64,000 bases of DNA from CAWEEP01 sp963808125 (lineage in GTDB: Bacteria; Chloroflexota; Dormibacteria; Aeolococcales; Aeolococcaceae). The stretch's first letter is position 1. The number at the start of each line of letters is the position of its first letter. Positions 35,979 to 43,536 of this stretch are shown here, piece by piece. Below the pieces are notes generated by a model. It searched no databases. It saw only the letters and a list, made by a program, of their open reading frames with translations, and was not told the DNA's origin. The stretch lies in assembly GCA_963808125.1 (NCBI GenBank), contig CAWEEP010000059.1, positions 62,001 to 126,000 on the forward strand, written 5' to 3'. The translations under genes and the position numbers were made by a program.

Positions 35979-36872
35979 ATGACCCCACCACCCCGTCGCG
36001 GTCTCGGCAGAGGCCTAGACGCCCTGCTCGCCAGCAGCGACCCCGCCCGCGACCTGGAGGGCGGATCCGCCCTCATCGAGGTCGATCCCTCCCAGGTCCG
36101 TCCCAACCCGGAGCAGCCCCGCCGCCACTTCGACCCGGTCTCCCTGGCTCCCCTTGCCGACTCCATCCGCCGTGACGGCCTGCTCCACCCCATCGTCGTG
36201 GAGGCTGACGCCGACGGCTACCGCCTGGTCGCCGGCGAACGCCGGCTCCGCGCCGCCCAGCAGGCGGGCGTCAGCAGTCTTCCGGCCATCGTCCGGCCCG
36301 CCTCGGAATCGGCGCGGCAGGCCCTGGAACTGGCCCTGACCGAGAACCTCCTCCGCGAGGACCTCAGCCCGCTCGATGAGGCCGCCGCCTACGCACGCCT
36401 CGCCGACGCCTTCGGCCTCTCGCACGAAGCCATCGCCCTCCGCCTCGGACGCAGCCGCCCCGCGGTCACCAACGCCATCCGCCTCCTCCAGCTCCCCGCC
36501 CCTCTCCAGGTGTCGGTCGCCTCGGGAGAGCTGAGCGCCGGTCAGGCCCGCGCCCTGCTGGGCCTCCGCGACGAGGCCGAGATGATCGCGCTCGGCCGCC
36601 GCGCCGTCCACGACGCCCTGACCGTCCGAGCTCTCGAGGAGGCTGTCCAGAATCTCCACGCCGAGCCGGCCCCGCCGCCACCCTCGCGCCCCGCGGCGAC
36701 CGCGCCCCCCCTGGCCCCGGACGACGAGCACCTCCGTCGCGGCTTCGAGCAGGCTCTCGGCCTGCCCGTCACCCTCCAGCGGCGGCGCACCGGTGGACGC
36801 CTCATCGTCGACTTCGCCGATGACGAGGATCTCGACAGCCTCTACCACAGGCTGGGCGGCCCGAAGCTCTAG
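35979..36872 (+). CDS. parB: Chromosome-partitioning protein ParB
   Basis: 297 residues with GGGGGA before the ATG. The N-terminus RRGLGRGLDALL is typical of ParB (binds ParA). The CTP-binding nuclease-fold motif GYRLVAGERRLRAAQQAG and ENLLREDLSPLDEA follow, then a helix-turn-helix (FGLSHEAIALRLGRSRPAVT) that reads parS, and a C-terminal dimer domain after a Pro-rich linker. It ends with TAG, which shows that TAG is an ordinary stop in this organism. Confidence 0.96.
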   Translation: MTPPPRRGLGRGLDALLASSDPARDLEGGSALIEVDPSQVRPNPEQPRRHFDPVSLAPLADSIRRDGLLHPIVVEADADGYRLVAGERRLRAAQQAGVSSLPAIVRPASESARQALELALTENLLREDLSPLDEAAAYARLADAFGLSHEAIALRLGRSRPAVTNAIRLLQLPAPLQVSVASGELSAGQARALLGLRDEAEMIALGRRAVHDALTVRALEEAVQNLHAEPAPPPPSRPAATAPPLAPDDEHLRRGFEQALGLPVTLQRRRTGGRLIVDFADDEDLDSLYHRLGGPKL

Positions 36873-36958
36873 ACGGCGCCGATCCGCTCTGGGCGGCCTC
36901 GTCCGCGCGTCACCGCCTCAGTTCCGTCGCGCCGTCGCCTTCGGCGCCAAGCCCCCGG

Positions 36959-37585
36959 TCAGCCGACTGGCCGGTCCACCGCCCCCGTCAGTCGCCCTTC
37001 ACACGTGGCGACGTCAAGGTTCTGCACGAAGGCCTCGATGTACTTCGGGCGCTCGGCCGGCTTGTAGTCGAGGAGGAACGCGTGCTCCCAGACGTCCATC
37101 ACCACGATGGGCTTGAACCCGGCGATGTTGCCGTCCTGGTGCAGCGTGATCCAGTGATTGGAGAGCCGGCCGGTCGCCGGATCCAGATAGGTCACCGCCC
37201 AGCCCACGCCACGCATCCCCCCGATGGCAGTGAAGTCGCGCTTCCACGTCTCGATGTCGCCGAACGACTCCCCGAGCGCCCGTCCCAGCGGCGACGAGCT
37301 GGAGATGTCGCCGCCACCCTGGGCGGTCATGTTGCCGAAGTACCACTCGTGGAGGACCATGCCGTTGTACTCGAACGGCAGCCGACGCGTCAGCTCGGCG
37401 TAGGCCAGCGTCCCCGCCTGCCCCTTCTCGCCCAGCTCCACCAGTTGCTCGGTGAGAGTATTTGTGTTTTTGACATAACCGGCATAAAGTCCGAAGTGAA
37501 TCTCCAACGTGTGGTCGGAGATCCCCTGCAAGCCGCTGAGACCGAACTCCTTTGCCTTGTATGGGGAGCGGGTCAAGAGAGCCAT
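36959..37585 (-). CDS. Fe/Mn superoxide dismutase
   Basis: 208 residues from an ATG at 37585 with GGAGG 6 nt upstream. Metal ligands can be placed in LEIHFGLYAGYV, LHEWYFGNM, and VMDVWEHAFLLDYK (DVWEHA is the family signature, with a Phe in place of the usual Tyr). Metal preference cannot be decided. It is convergent with parB and divergent from lepB; a near-palindromic AT element at 37736 may serve both directions. Confidence 0.92.
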   Translation of the reverse strand: MALLTRSPYKAKEFGLSGLQGISDHTLEIHFGLYAGYVKNTNTLTEQLVELGEKGQAGTLAYAELTRRLPFEYNGMVLHEWYFGNMTAQGGGDISSSSPLGRALGESFGDIETWKRDFTAIGGMRGVGWAVTYLDPATGRLSNHWITLHQDGNIAGFKPIVVMDVWEHAFLLDYKPAERPKYIEAFVQNLDVATCEGRLTGAVDRPVG

Positions 37586-37735
37586 CGACGTCCTCCGCCT
37601 GGGTGATGACCGCGGGCCGGTCCGCCGGCCGCTGGCGCCTCCCATTGTGGCGCATCGGCGCCGTCGAGGCGACACCGGCCCCGCCGCCACCCCGGCGCCC
37701 GGCCATCCCCGGCCGGGATCCTGGCCGGCCAACCG

Positions 37736-37741
37736 TATAAT
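37736..37741 (+). promoter_or_regulatory. -10 element TATAAT upstream of lepB
   Basis: A perfect TATAAT. Seven nt later an ACG (37749) lies exactly in frame with lepB, 14 codons before its ATG at 37791, so either the start is a near-cognate ACG or the leader is about 43 nt. Confidence 0.5.
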
Positions 37742-37790
37742 CCCGTCCACGCGGCGGCCCCCGGCGGGCGATCCTCGCCAGCACCCACAA

Positions 37791-38942
37791 ATGCAGAAGC
37801 CCGCAGCGGCCTCAGAGCCGCCTCCTCCTATCGACACGGACGTCGCTCCTGTCTCGTCGCTCGCCGTGCACCCGTCCACCCGCACCCCCTCGCCGCCCGC
37901 GCAGTCGACGTGGTTCCGTGACCTTCTCGAAGTCCTCCTCATCGCCCTGGTCCTGTACGGCGCCATCTCGACCTGCTTCCAGACGGTCCGGGTGGACGGC
38001 ACGAGCATGGTCAACACCCTGCAGGACGGCGACCTCCTCGTCGCCAGCAAGATCTCCTTCGTCATCGGCAGCCCCCAGCGCGGGGACATCGTCGTCCTCG
38101 ACCCTCCGCCCTACTGCGGCGACACGAACTGCCAGGGGCAGCCGACCATTCCGTACATCAAGCGCGTCATCGGACTCCCCGGGGACAACCTCGAGATCGA
38201 CGGCAACGACCACCCCACGGCCATCCTCATCCAGCCCGGCGGCACCGGGCCGTGGAGCCGCCTCGCGGAGCCCTATCTCCCCGACGCGTGGGATGAGGTG
38301 ACCGACTGCTGCACCTCGGGCGGCATGTACACCGTGAACCAGCCCGAGGTCATGCACATCCCAGCCGGCATGTACTTCGTCCTCGGCGACAACCGCAACG
38401 CCTCCAACAACTTCCGCTTCTTCGGCCTAGTCCCGCGCGGCAAGATCCTCGCCAAGGCCATCTTCAGGATCTGGCCCCTCGGGCACTTCGGCAGCCTCGG
38501 GGCCGGCCCAACGATGGTGACAGCCCCGGGGGTGAGCGTCCTCCTCCTCGGTTGGGGCCGCCGCCGGCGTCGCCTGATCCATCGCGAGATGCAGACTCCT
38601 GCGGTCACGATCCCCGGCGCTGGCGGCCTGACCTCCCGCTTCCCGCCGGCGCGAGCTCAGCTGCCGCCGTCCACCCAGATGCCCAGGGCGCTTCCCCAGT
38701 CGACCAGCTCCGCCTCGCCGAAGAAGAGGGCCACCTCGACCTCGGCTCGTTCCACCGAGTCGCTGCCGTGCACGACATTCGTGCCGATGGCGATGGCGAG
38801 GTCACCGCGGATGGTCCCCGGGGCCGCGTCCCTGGGGTTGGTCGCACCCATCGTCGACCGCACCAGCCGCACTGCTCCCTGGCCCTCCCACACCATGGCC
38901 ACCACCGGTCCCGAGGTGATGAAGTCGACCAGTCCTGGGTAA
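37791..38942 (+). CDS. lepB: Signal peptidase I, unusually long C-terminus
   Basis: A membrane serine protease that removes signal peptides. After a Pro-rich cytosolic start comes one membrane span (LLEVLLIALVLYGAI, about 45-60), the catalytic Ser in VDGTSMVNTL, the catalytic Lys in PYIKRVIGLPGD, and the box FVLGDNRNASNNFRFFGLVP. The domain should end near 38500, but the frame stays open to 38942, about 95 residues of low-complexity sequence that run antisense over ndk. A missed stop through a frame error near 38580 is likely. Total 383 residues against a usual ~200-290. Confidence 0.85.
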   Translation: MQKPAAASEPPPPIDTDVAPVSSLAVHPSTRTPSPPAQSTWFRDLLEVLLIALVLYGAISTCFQTVRVDGTSMVNTLQDGDLLVASKISFVIGSPQRGDIVVLDPPPYCGDTNCQGQPTIPYIKRVIGLPGDNLEIDGNDHPTAILIQPGGTGPWSRLAEPYLPDAWDEVTDCCTSGGMYTVNQPEVMHIPAGMYFVLGDNRNASNNFRFFGLVPRGKILAKAIFRIWPLGHFGSLGAGPTMVTAPGVSVLLLGWGRRRRRLIHREMQTPAVTIPGAGGLTSRFPPARAQLPPSTQMPRALPQSTSSASPKKRATSTSARSTESLPCTTFVPMAMARSPRMVPGAASLGLVAPIVDRTSRTAPWPSHTMATTGPEVMKSTSPG

Positions 38943-39118
38943 AAGGGCTTCCCCACGTGCTCGGCATAGTGCCGGGAGGCAAGTGCCTCGTCGATGCCCA
39001 TCAGCTTGAGACCCGTCAGGTGCAGCCCGCGCCGCTCCAGACGGCCGATGATCTCGCCGACCAGGCCGCGCTGGACCCCGTCGGGCTTCACCAGGACGAG
39101 AGTGCGTTCCGCGGTCAT
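38657..39118 (-). CDS. ndk: Nucleoside diphosphate kinase
   Basis: 153 residues with AGGAG before the ATG. ERTLVLVKPDGVQRGLVGEI is the family start, and the phospho-His lies in IGTNVVHGSDSVERAEVE. It balances NTP pools by phosphate transfer. It is 52 bp downstream of the M16 peptidase on the same strand. The last 285 bp are overlapped antisense by the lepB frame. Confidence 0.96.
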   Translation of the reverse strand: MTAERTLVLVKPDGVQRGLVGEIIGRLERRGLHLTGLKLMGIDEALASRHYAEHVGKPFYPGLVDFITSGPVVAMVWEGQGAVRLVRSTMGATNPRDAAPGTIRGDLAIAIGTNVVHGSDSVERAEVEVALFFGEAELVDWGSALGIWVDGGS

Positions 39119-39170
39119 GCCGTCTCCTGCTCTTCGTGGTCCGACCGCGCCACCGGGGCCGCCTCGGCGG

Positions 39171-40472
39171 TCACGACGCGCGGGCCAACGCCTGCTCGAA
39201 GCGCTCGGGCTTCGAAAATGGTCCGATGACGGCGGCGCGCAGGCCCCGCCGGCAGATCTCCTCCGCCATCTCCCTCACCTGCTCGGCGGTCACCGCCTCC
39301 AGGGCGGCGACCACCTCGTCGGCGACCATGATCGGCCCGGCGAGCAGCTCCTGCTGGCCGAGGAACTGGCCGAGAGCGCCTGTCCCCTCGAGATGCAGGA
39401 CGAGACGGCCCTTGGCGTATTCCTTCGCCTTGCGCAGCTCCGTTTCTCCCACCGCGGTACGGGCCACCCGCACCAGCTCGCCGACTGCGGCATCGACCGC
39501 CCGCACCGCCCGGCGCGGCTCGCAGCCGATGTAGATGCCCAGATACCCGGTGTCGCTCAGCTTGCTGGTGAACGAGTGGACGTCGTAGGCGAGGGCCTTG
39601 ACCTCGCGCAGCTCCTGGAAGAGCCGGCTGGACATCCCCTCGCCAAGAATCACGTTGAGCAGATCGAGGACGAACCGCCGCGGGTCGCGGTAGGAGCACG
39701 CGTGCGCCCCGAGAATGATGTTTGCCTGCTCGCTGCGCTTGCGCAGGAACCGCAGGCCGGGGCTGGCGCCCTCGTCGGCGCCGACCGGCTCCGCAACGTC
39801 GCCGTTCCCAGCTCCCGCGGGCAGCGATGACATCAGATCCATCACCGCCTCATGCTCGATGGCCCCTGCGACGCTGACGACGAGCCGCTCCGGCCGGTAG
39901 TGGCGGCCGAGGTGTGCTCGGCACGCGTCGGCGTCGAAGCTCCGCACTGTCTCCTCCGTTCCCGCCACGTCCCAGCCCAGCGGCTGTCCCGGGTACATCA
40001 CCTCGTCGAAGAGCGTGCTCACGTGCTCCTGCGGGTTGTCCAGGTACATCCGCAGCTCCTCGATCACCACCTGGCGCTCCTTCGCCACCTCCTCGGGATC
40101 CAAGGCCGGCTCGAAGAGCATGTCGCCGAGGACGCTCACGGCTAGCGGCAGATGCTCCGCCGGCACCTTGGCGTAGAAGACCGTCGCCTCCTTGTCGGTG
40201 GCGGCGTTGATGGCGCCGCCGACGCTCTCGATGGCCTCGGAGATGGCTCGCGCCGTGGGGAAGAGGCGGCCTCCCTTGAAGGCGATGTGCTCGATGAAGT
40301 GGCTGAGGCCGCAATTGTCCTGCCGCTCGTGGCGCGACCCCACCGAGAACATGAAGGCAACCGACGCCGAGCGCCGCTCCGGCATTGGCGCGGTGATCAG
40401 CCGGACACCTCCGGCCAGCCGCGCCAGCCGGTAGCCGCGCGTGACCGGCGGCATTCCCGCGACGGCTACCAC
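39171..40472 (-). CDS. M16-family zinc metallopeptidase (processing-peptidase-like)
   Basis: 433 residues. The inverted zinc motif HFIEHIAFKG (His-x-x-Glu-His) with the distal Glu in QVVIEELRMYLDNP marks an active M16B peptidase, related to the mitochondrial processing peptidase beta subunit and bacterial PqqL/YmxG. SYRDPRRFVLDLLNVILGEG begins the C-terminal, inactive half-domain. The GTG at 40472 overlaps the khpB stop (translational coupling); an ATG at 40454 is an alternative. Target unknown. Confidence 0.9.
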   Translation of the reverse strand: MVAVAGMPPVTRGYRLARLAGGVRLITAPMPERRSASVAFMFSVGSRHERQDNCGLSHFIEHIAFKGGRLFPTARAISEAIESVGGAINAATDKEATVFYAKVPAEHLPLAVSVLGDMLFEPALDPEEVAKERQVVIEELRMYLDNPQEHVSTLFDEVMYPGQPLGWDVAGTEETVRSFDADACRAHLGRHYRPERLVVSVAGAIEHEAVMDLMSSLPAGAGNGDVAEPVGADEGASPGLRFLRKRSEQANIILGAHACSYRDPRRFVLDLLNVILGEGMSSRLFQELREVKALAYDVHSFTSKLSDTGYLGIYIGCEPRRAVRAVDAAVGELVRVARTAVGETELRKAKEYAKGRLVLHLEGTGALGQFLGQQELLAGPIMVADEVVAALEAVTAEQVREMAEEICRRGLRAAVIGPFSKPERFEQALARAS

Positions 40473-41263
40473 CGCTCCCGCCGGGGCCCTCGCTCGCGGT
40501 CGTGCGGGCGCTCGCCCGCTCCCCGGCCGGCGGACCGCAGCGGCCGCTCCGGGAGCTCGGGAAGATCCGGCTGCGCCGGCCCCGTGGCGTGGATCACCAC
40601 CCGACGCGCCGGCTCGACGCCGATGCTCTCAGTGCGAACGCCCTCGTCGCCGCTCAGCGCCAGGTGGATGGCGCGCCGCTCGTAGGGATGCATCGGATCG
40701 AGCGTGGAGCGCTGCCCCGTCCTCTTCACCCGGTTCGCCAGGCGCAGCGCCAGCTCGCGCACCTGCTCCTCTCGGCGGGCTCGGTAGCGCTCGACGTCGA
40801 TGATCACGCGGCGCCTCGTCGGGCCCTCGTCCCCTCCCATCATCAGATTGACGGCGGTCTGCAGGGCGCGCAGGGTCTCCCCCCGCCAGCCGATGAGCAG
40901 ACCCAGGTCATCACCGCTCACGTCGAGCACCGGCGGGGCGCCCGGCCCCGAGCCGGCGGCCGGCCGGCGCACGGCGATCCGCGCCGGGATCTCCATGCGG
41001 CGCAGCAGATCGACCAGAGTGGCTCGGGCCCTGGCGGTGTGCTCGTCGAGCTTCGACACGCGCACCCTGGCTTCGCCCGCCCCGGAGACGTGCTCCCCGG
41101 GCAGGGCCTGGGCGGGCCGGGCGAGCACCTCCACCGTGGTGTCCTCCGGCGCCGCTCCCAGCTCTTGGAGCGCGGCCTCGATGGCGGCCTCCACGCTTGC
41201 GCCCGTCGCTTCGACGGTCTCCCACTCCTGCTCGGCGATGCCCACCTCGATCTCAGCCACCAT
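40466..41263 (-). CDS. khpB: RNA-binding protein KhpB (Jag/SpoIIIJ-associated)
   Basis: 265 residues: an N-terminal Jag-N domain (AEQEWETVEATGASVEAAIE-like start), a KH-II domain (DLGLLIGWRGETLRALQTAV), and an R3H domain (LDPMHPYERRAIHLAL). The tail is Arg/Pro-rich. As in most Gram-positive genomes it follows yidC next to the origin. It binds RNA and influences cell division and elongation in firmicutes; its role here is inferred. Confidence 0.93.
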   Translation of the reverse strand: MVAEIEVGIAEQEWETVEATGASVEAAIEAALQELGAAPEDTTVEVLARPAQALPGEHVSGAGEARVRVSKLDEHTARARATLVDLLRRMEIPARIAVRRPAAGSGPGAPPVLDVSGDDLGLLIGWRGETLRALQTAVNLMMGGDEGPTRRRVIIDVERYRARREEQVRELALRLANRVKRTGQRSTLDPMHPYERRAIHLALSGDEGVRTESIGVEPARRVVIHATGPAQPDLPELPERPLRSAGRGAGERPHDRERGPRRERW

Positions 41264-41274
41264 GCCCTCCCCGC

Positions 41275-42339
41275 CTACCGGCGGCGCTTGCCTTTCCTCT
41301 GGGCCCTCGCCGGAACCCGCCCCGTCCCCGGCGCGGTCGGCCCGGATGACCGTCCCGCCCTGGCGCCCGTGCGCTGGCTGCGCGACGGCACGCCGCCGGA
41401 CCGCGCAGAACCGTTGCTCCCATTCGACGACGTCGCCGGGCCGCGCCCGGCCCCCCCGGCACCGGCGGGCGCGCTGAAGTCGCTCTTCGGGTAGGAGAGA
41501 GGCGTGGTGCGACCGGCCCCCGGCATCCAGGTTGGGATCCGCAGCGAGCCCCAGCCCATGAGGTGGAACTGCTGCACGATCATGGCGAAGGCCCGCGTCA
41601 TCCAGTAGATGGCCAGGCCCTGCGGCCAGATGATCGCGAAGGCCAGGGTCATGAGCGGGAACAGGTAGGCCATGTTCCTGGTCATCGAGGACATCTGCCG
41701 TTCCATGTCGCTCATGTCGCGCCGCATCGGCGGCGTCACCATCCGCGACTGGATGAACTGGGCCGCCCCGGTGATCAGCGGGACGAAGAGCAGCGTCAGG
41801 TTGGCGGGATGGGTGAGGAGGTGGCTGTAGTTGTTGCCAACCGCCTGTCCGACCGTCTTGGAGACGTCGGCGATCCAGAGGAAGTGGGGGTCGATGCCCT
41901 TGGGCAGATGCGACGTCACGTTCCTGATGGCGTAGAAGAGCCCGTAGAGGACGGGGAGCTGGACCAACAGGGGAAGGCACCCCGACATGGAGCTGAAGGG
42001 GCTCACGCCGTGTTCGGCGTAGACCTTCTGCATCTCCTCCTGGGCCTTGCGCGCCTGTCCCTTGTAGCGCTTGCGGATCTCTTGGATCTGCGGCCCGACC
42101 AGCCGCTGCTCCTGCTGGATGCGCCGCTGCGTCTTCAGCTGCCAGCCATAGAGGGGGAAGAGGAGTCCCTGGATGATCAGGGTGGTGGCGATGATGGCGA
42201 GACCGACGGCACCGATGGCGGCGAGGGGGCCCACCCCCGCGAACGCCTGGGTCAGCACCGAAAGAAGCCAGCCGATCGGGTACTTGAGAACGCTCAGGAT
42301 GTCGATCGGGTTGAGATCGAGGCTGGCGAGGGGCATCAC
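41275..42339 (-). CDS. yidC: Membrane protein insertase YidC/OxaI
   Basis: 354 residues. There is a first span (GWLLSVLTQAFAGVGPLAAI), the YidC core with FPLYGWQLKTQRRIQQEQRL and MQKVYAEHGVSPFSSMSGCL, LPLLVQLPVLYGLFYAIRNV, and later spans ending in FAIIWPQGLAIYWMT. The C-terminal tail is basic and Ser/Arg-rich, as in Gram-positive forms. It inserts membrane proteins with or without Sec. The start is GTG at 42339 or ATG at 42336, overlapping the yidD stop. Confidence 0.95.
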   Translation of the reverse strand: MMPLASLDLNPIDILSVLKYPIGWLLSVLTQAFAGVGPLAAIGAVGLAIIATTLIIQGLLFPLYGWQLKTQRRIQQEQRLVGPQIQEIRKRYKGQARKAQEEMQKVYAEHGVSPFSSMSGCLPLLVQLPVLYGLFYAIRNVTSHLPKGIDPHFLWIADVSKTVGQAVGNNYSHLLTHPANLTLLFVPLITGAAQFIQSRMVTPPMRRDMSDMERQMSSMTRNMAYLFPLMTLAFAIIWPQGLAIYWMTRAFAMIVQQFHLMGWGSLRIPTWMPGAGRTTPLSYPKSDFSAPAGAGGAGRGPATSSNGSNGSARSGGVPSRSQRTGARAGRSSGPTAPGTGRVPARAQRKGKRRR

Positions 42340-42626
42340 GACGAACCGTGCTCGGAGAGCCGGGCGTCGCGGCGCCGGCGTCCGCGGGCCTGGCGCCAGC
42401 TGACGTATTCGTCAGGGACGGGATCGAACCCGCCGGGGTACATCGGCTGGCACCGGCTGATCCGGCGGATCCCCAGCCACCAGCCACGCCGCGCCCCGAA
42501 ACGGCTGATCGCCTCCGCCGTGTAGTGCGAGCAGGTCGGCTCGTATCGGCAGCTGCTCATGGCCCCGAAGACGTGGCTGAGCGTCGCCTGGTAGACGCGG
42601 ATGACGCCAATGCTGAGGCGCTTCAT
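42336..42626 (-). CDS. yidD: Membrane protein insertion efficiency factor YidD
   Basis: 96 residues. The signature SCRYEPTCSHYTAEAI with its two Cys and GIRRISRCQPMYPGGFDPVP is unmistakable. A small peripheral membrane protein that helps YidC. Overlaps rnpA upstream (ATGA) and yidC downstream. Confidence 0.96.
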   Translation of the reverse strand: MKRLSIGVIRVYQATLSHVFGAMSSCRYEPTCSHYTAEAISRFGARRGWWLGIRRISRCQPMYPGGFDPVPDEYVSWRQARGRRRRDARLSEHGSS

Positions 42627-42988
42627 GGCGCCACCCGAGCCCCGGACCGGTCGGGCTCGCCCTGGGCGCGCTCCACCGCGAGCCTCGCCGCCGAGTTCAC
42701 CTGAGCACGCAGTTCGCCGAACGGCAGGCGGAGCGACGCCTCACCGGCACTGACCACGAGGTCGAAGCCCATATAGGCCGTCAGCGACACACCGGCAGCC
42801 CGGAGACGGCGGCGGATGCGATTCCGGCACACGGCGCTCCGCACCCGGGGCACGGCCAGACCGATGCGAGCCATCCCCACGGGGTTGACGGCCGCGTGGA
42901 CGCGCACGATCCCCACCCTGGCGAGGCGGCCATGAGAGCGCACACCGGCGAACCTGCCGCGTCCACGGAGAACGTTCTCGCGGCTCAG
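42623..42988 (-). CDS. rnpA: Ribonuclease P protein component
   Basis: About 121 residues. LSRENVLRGRGRFAGVRSHG is the family start, the RNR box is VCRNRIRRRLRAA, and VSAGEASLRLPFGELRAQVN is the C-terminal helix region. No ATG, GTG or TTG exists at the right place: the frame offers CTG at 42988, which overlaps the rpmH TGA (CTGA where ATGA would be normal). Either CTG is used, coupled to rpmH, or the base is an error. Binds RNase P RNA for tRNA 5' processing. Confidence 0.9.
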   Translation of the reverse strand: MSRENVLRGRGRFAGVRSHGRLARVGIVRVHAAVNPVGMARIGLAVPRVRSAVCRNRIRRRLRAAGVSLTAYMGFDLVVSAGEASLRLPFGELRAQVNSAARLAVERAQGEPDRSGARVAP

Positions 42989-43131
42989 CGTGGCCCGGTC
43001 GGGGTCAGCCGCTGCCGACCCTTGAAGCGGCGGGCCTTCAGGACGTTGCGGCCGCCGGGACTGGCCATGCGGATGCGGAATCCGTGGGTCTTGCGGCGAT
43101 ACGCCTTCTTGGGTTGGTACGTCCGCTTGAT
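42985..43131 (-). CDS. rpmH: Ribosomal protein L34, start codon reads ATC
   Basis: 48 residues: KRTYQPKKAYRRKTHGFRIR and MASPGGRNVLKARRFKGR match L34 fully. The first codon is ATC at 43131 instead of ATG, with AGGAG 7 nt upstream, and no other start is in frame nearby. AUC is a very poor initiator, so a G-to-C consensus error is the simplest reading, though an autoregulatory weak start cannot be excluded. Divergent from dnaA across oriC, as in most bacteria. Confidence 0.93.
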   Translation of the reverse strand: MKRTYQPKKAYRRKTHGFRIRMASPGGRNVLKARRFKGRQRLTPTGPR

Positions 43132-43212
43132 GGCAGCTCTCCTGCACGAACCTTCCAGGAATCACGTCCGGGGGCACCAGGGCGGCCACAGTCGGACGGC
43201 GGAATGGCCGCC

Positions 43213-43218
43213 AGTATA
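43213..43218 (-). promoter_or_regulatory. -10 element TATACT for rpmH
   Basis: TATACT on the minus strand, about 80 nt before the L34 start, so this message has a leader and a Shine-Dalgarno, unlike the leaderless genes. Confidence 0.45.
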
Positions 43219-43335
43219 GCCGCCCACCGTGGGCCCCGGCCCGTCGGCGCCGCCGCCCCACCCATCACCGCTCTCCGTGGCGTCCCTCCGGGGGGCGTCG
43301 CGGAGCCCAGAGACCGGAGATCGGCCTCGCCGCCA

Positions 43336-43364
43336 TTGTGGGTCACCACGCCCATTGCTAGACT
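43336..43364 (+). promoter_or_regulatory. dnaA promoter TTGTGG-17-TAGACT
   Basis: TTGTGG at 43336-43341, a 17-nt spacer, TAGACT at 43359-43364. The DnaA boxes at 43434-43464 lie downstream of the start point, where DnaA could repress its own gene. Confidence 0.58.
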
Positions 43365-43536
43365 GGCGAGTGCTCCGGCGGGACGCGCCCACCCAGGTCC
43401 CCACACCCACCCCTGCCGGCAGCATCGTCCAGGTTATCCACTCCTGTTCACATCCTGTGGATAAGTGGCAAAACCACGACGCGCCTCGGAGGACAGATGT
43501 GGCTGTGGCGTCCGCCGCGACGGCGGTTTTGGAGTG

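Larger units (their letters stand above)
43132..43536. other. Replication origin region (oriC) between rpmH and dnaA
   Basis: A 405-bp spacer. DnaA boxes TTATCCACT (43434-43442) and TGTGGATAA (43456-43464) face each other with 13 nt between, and TGTTCACAT lies between them as a weaker box. The gene order rnpA-rpmH-dnaA-dnaN supports origin placement. Promoters for rpmH and dnaA are also here. More weak boxes lie downstream of dnaA. Confidence 0.75.
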
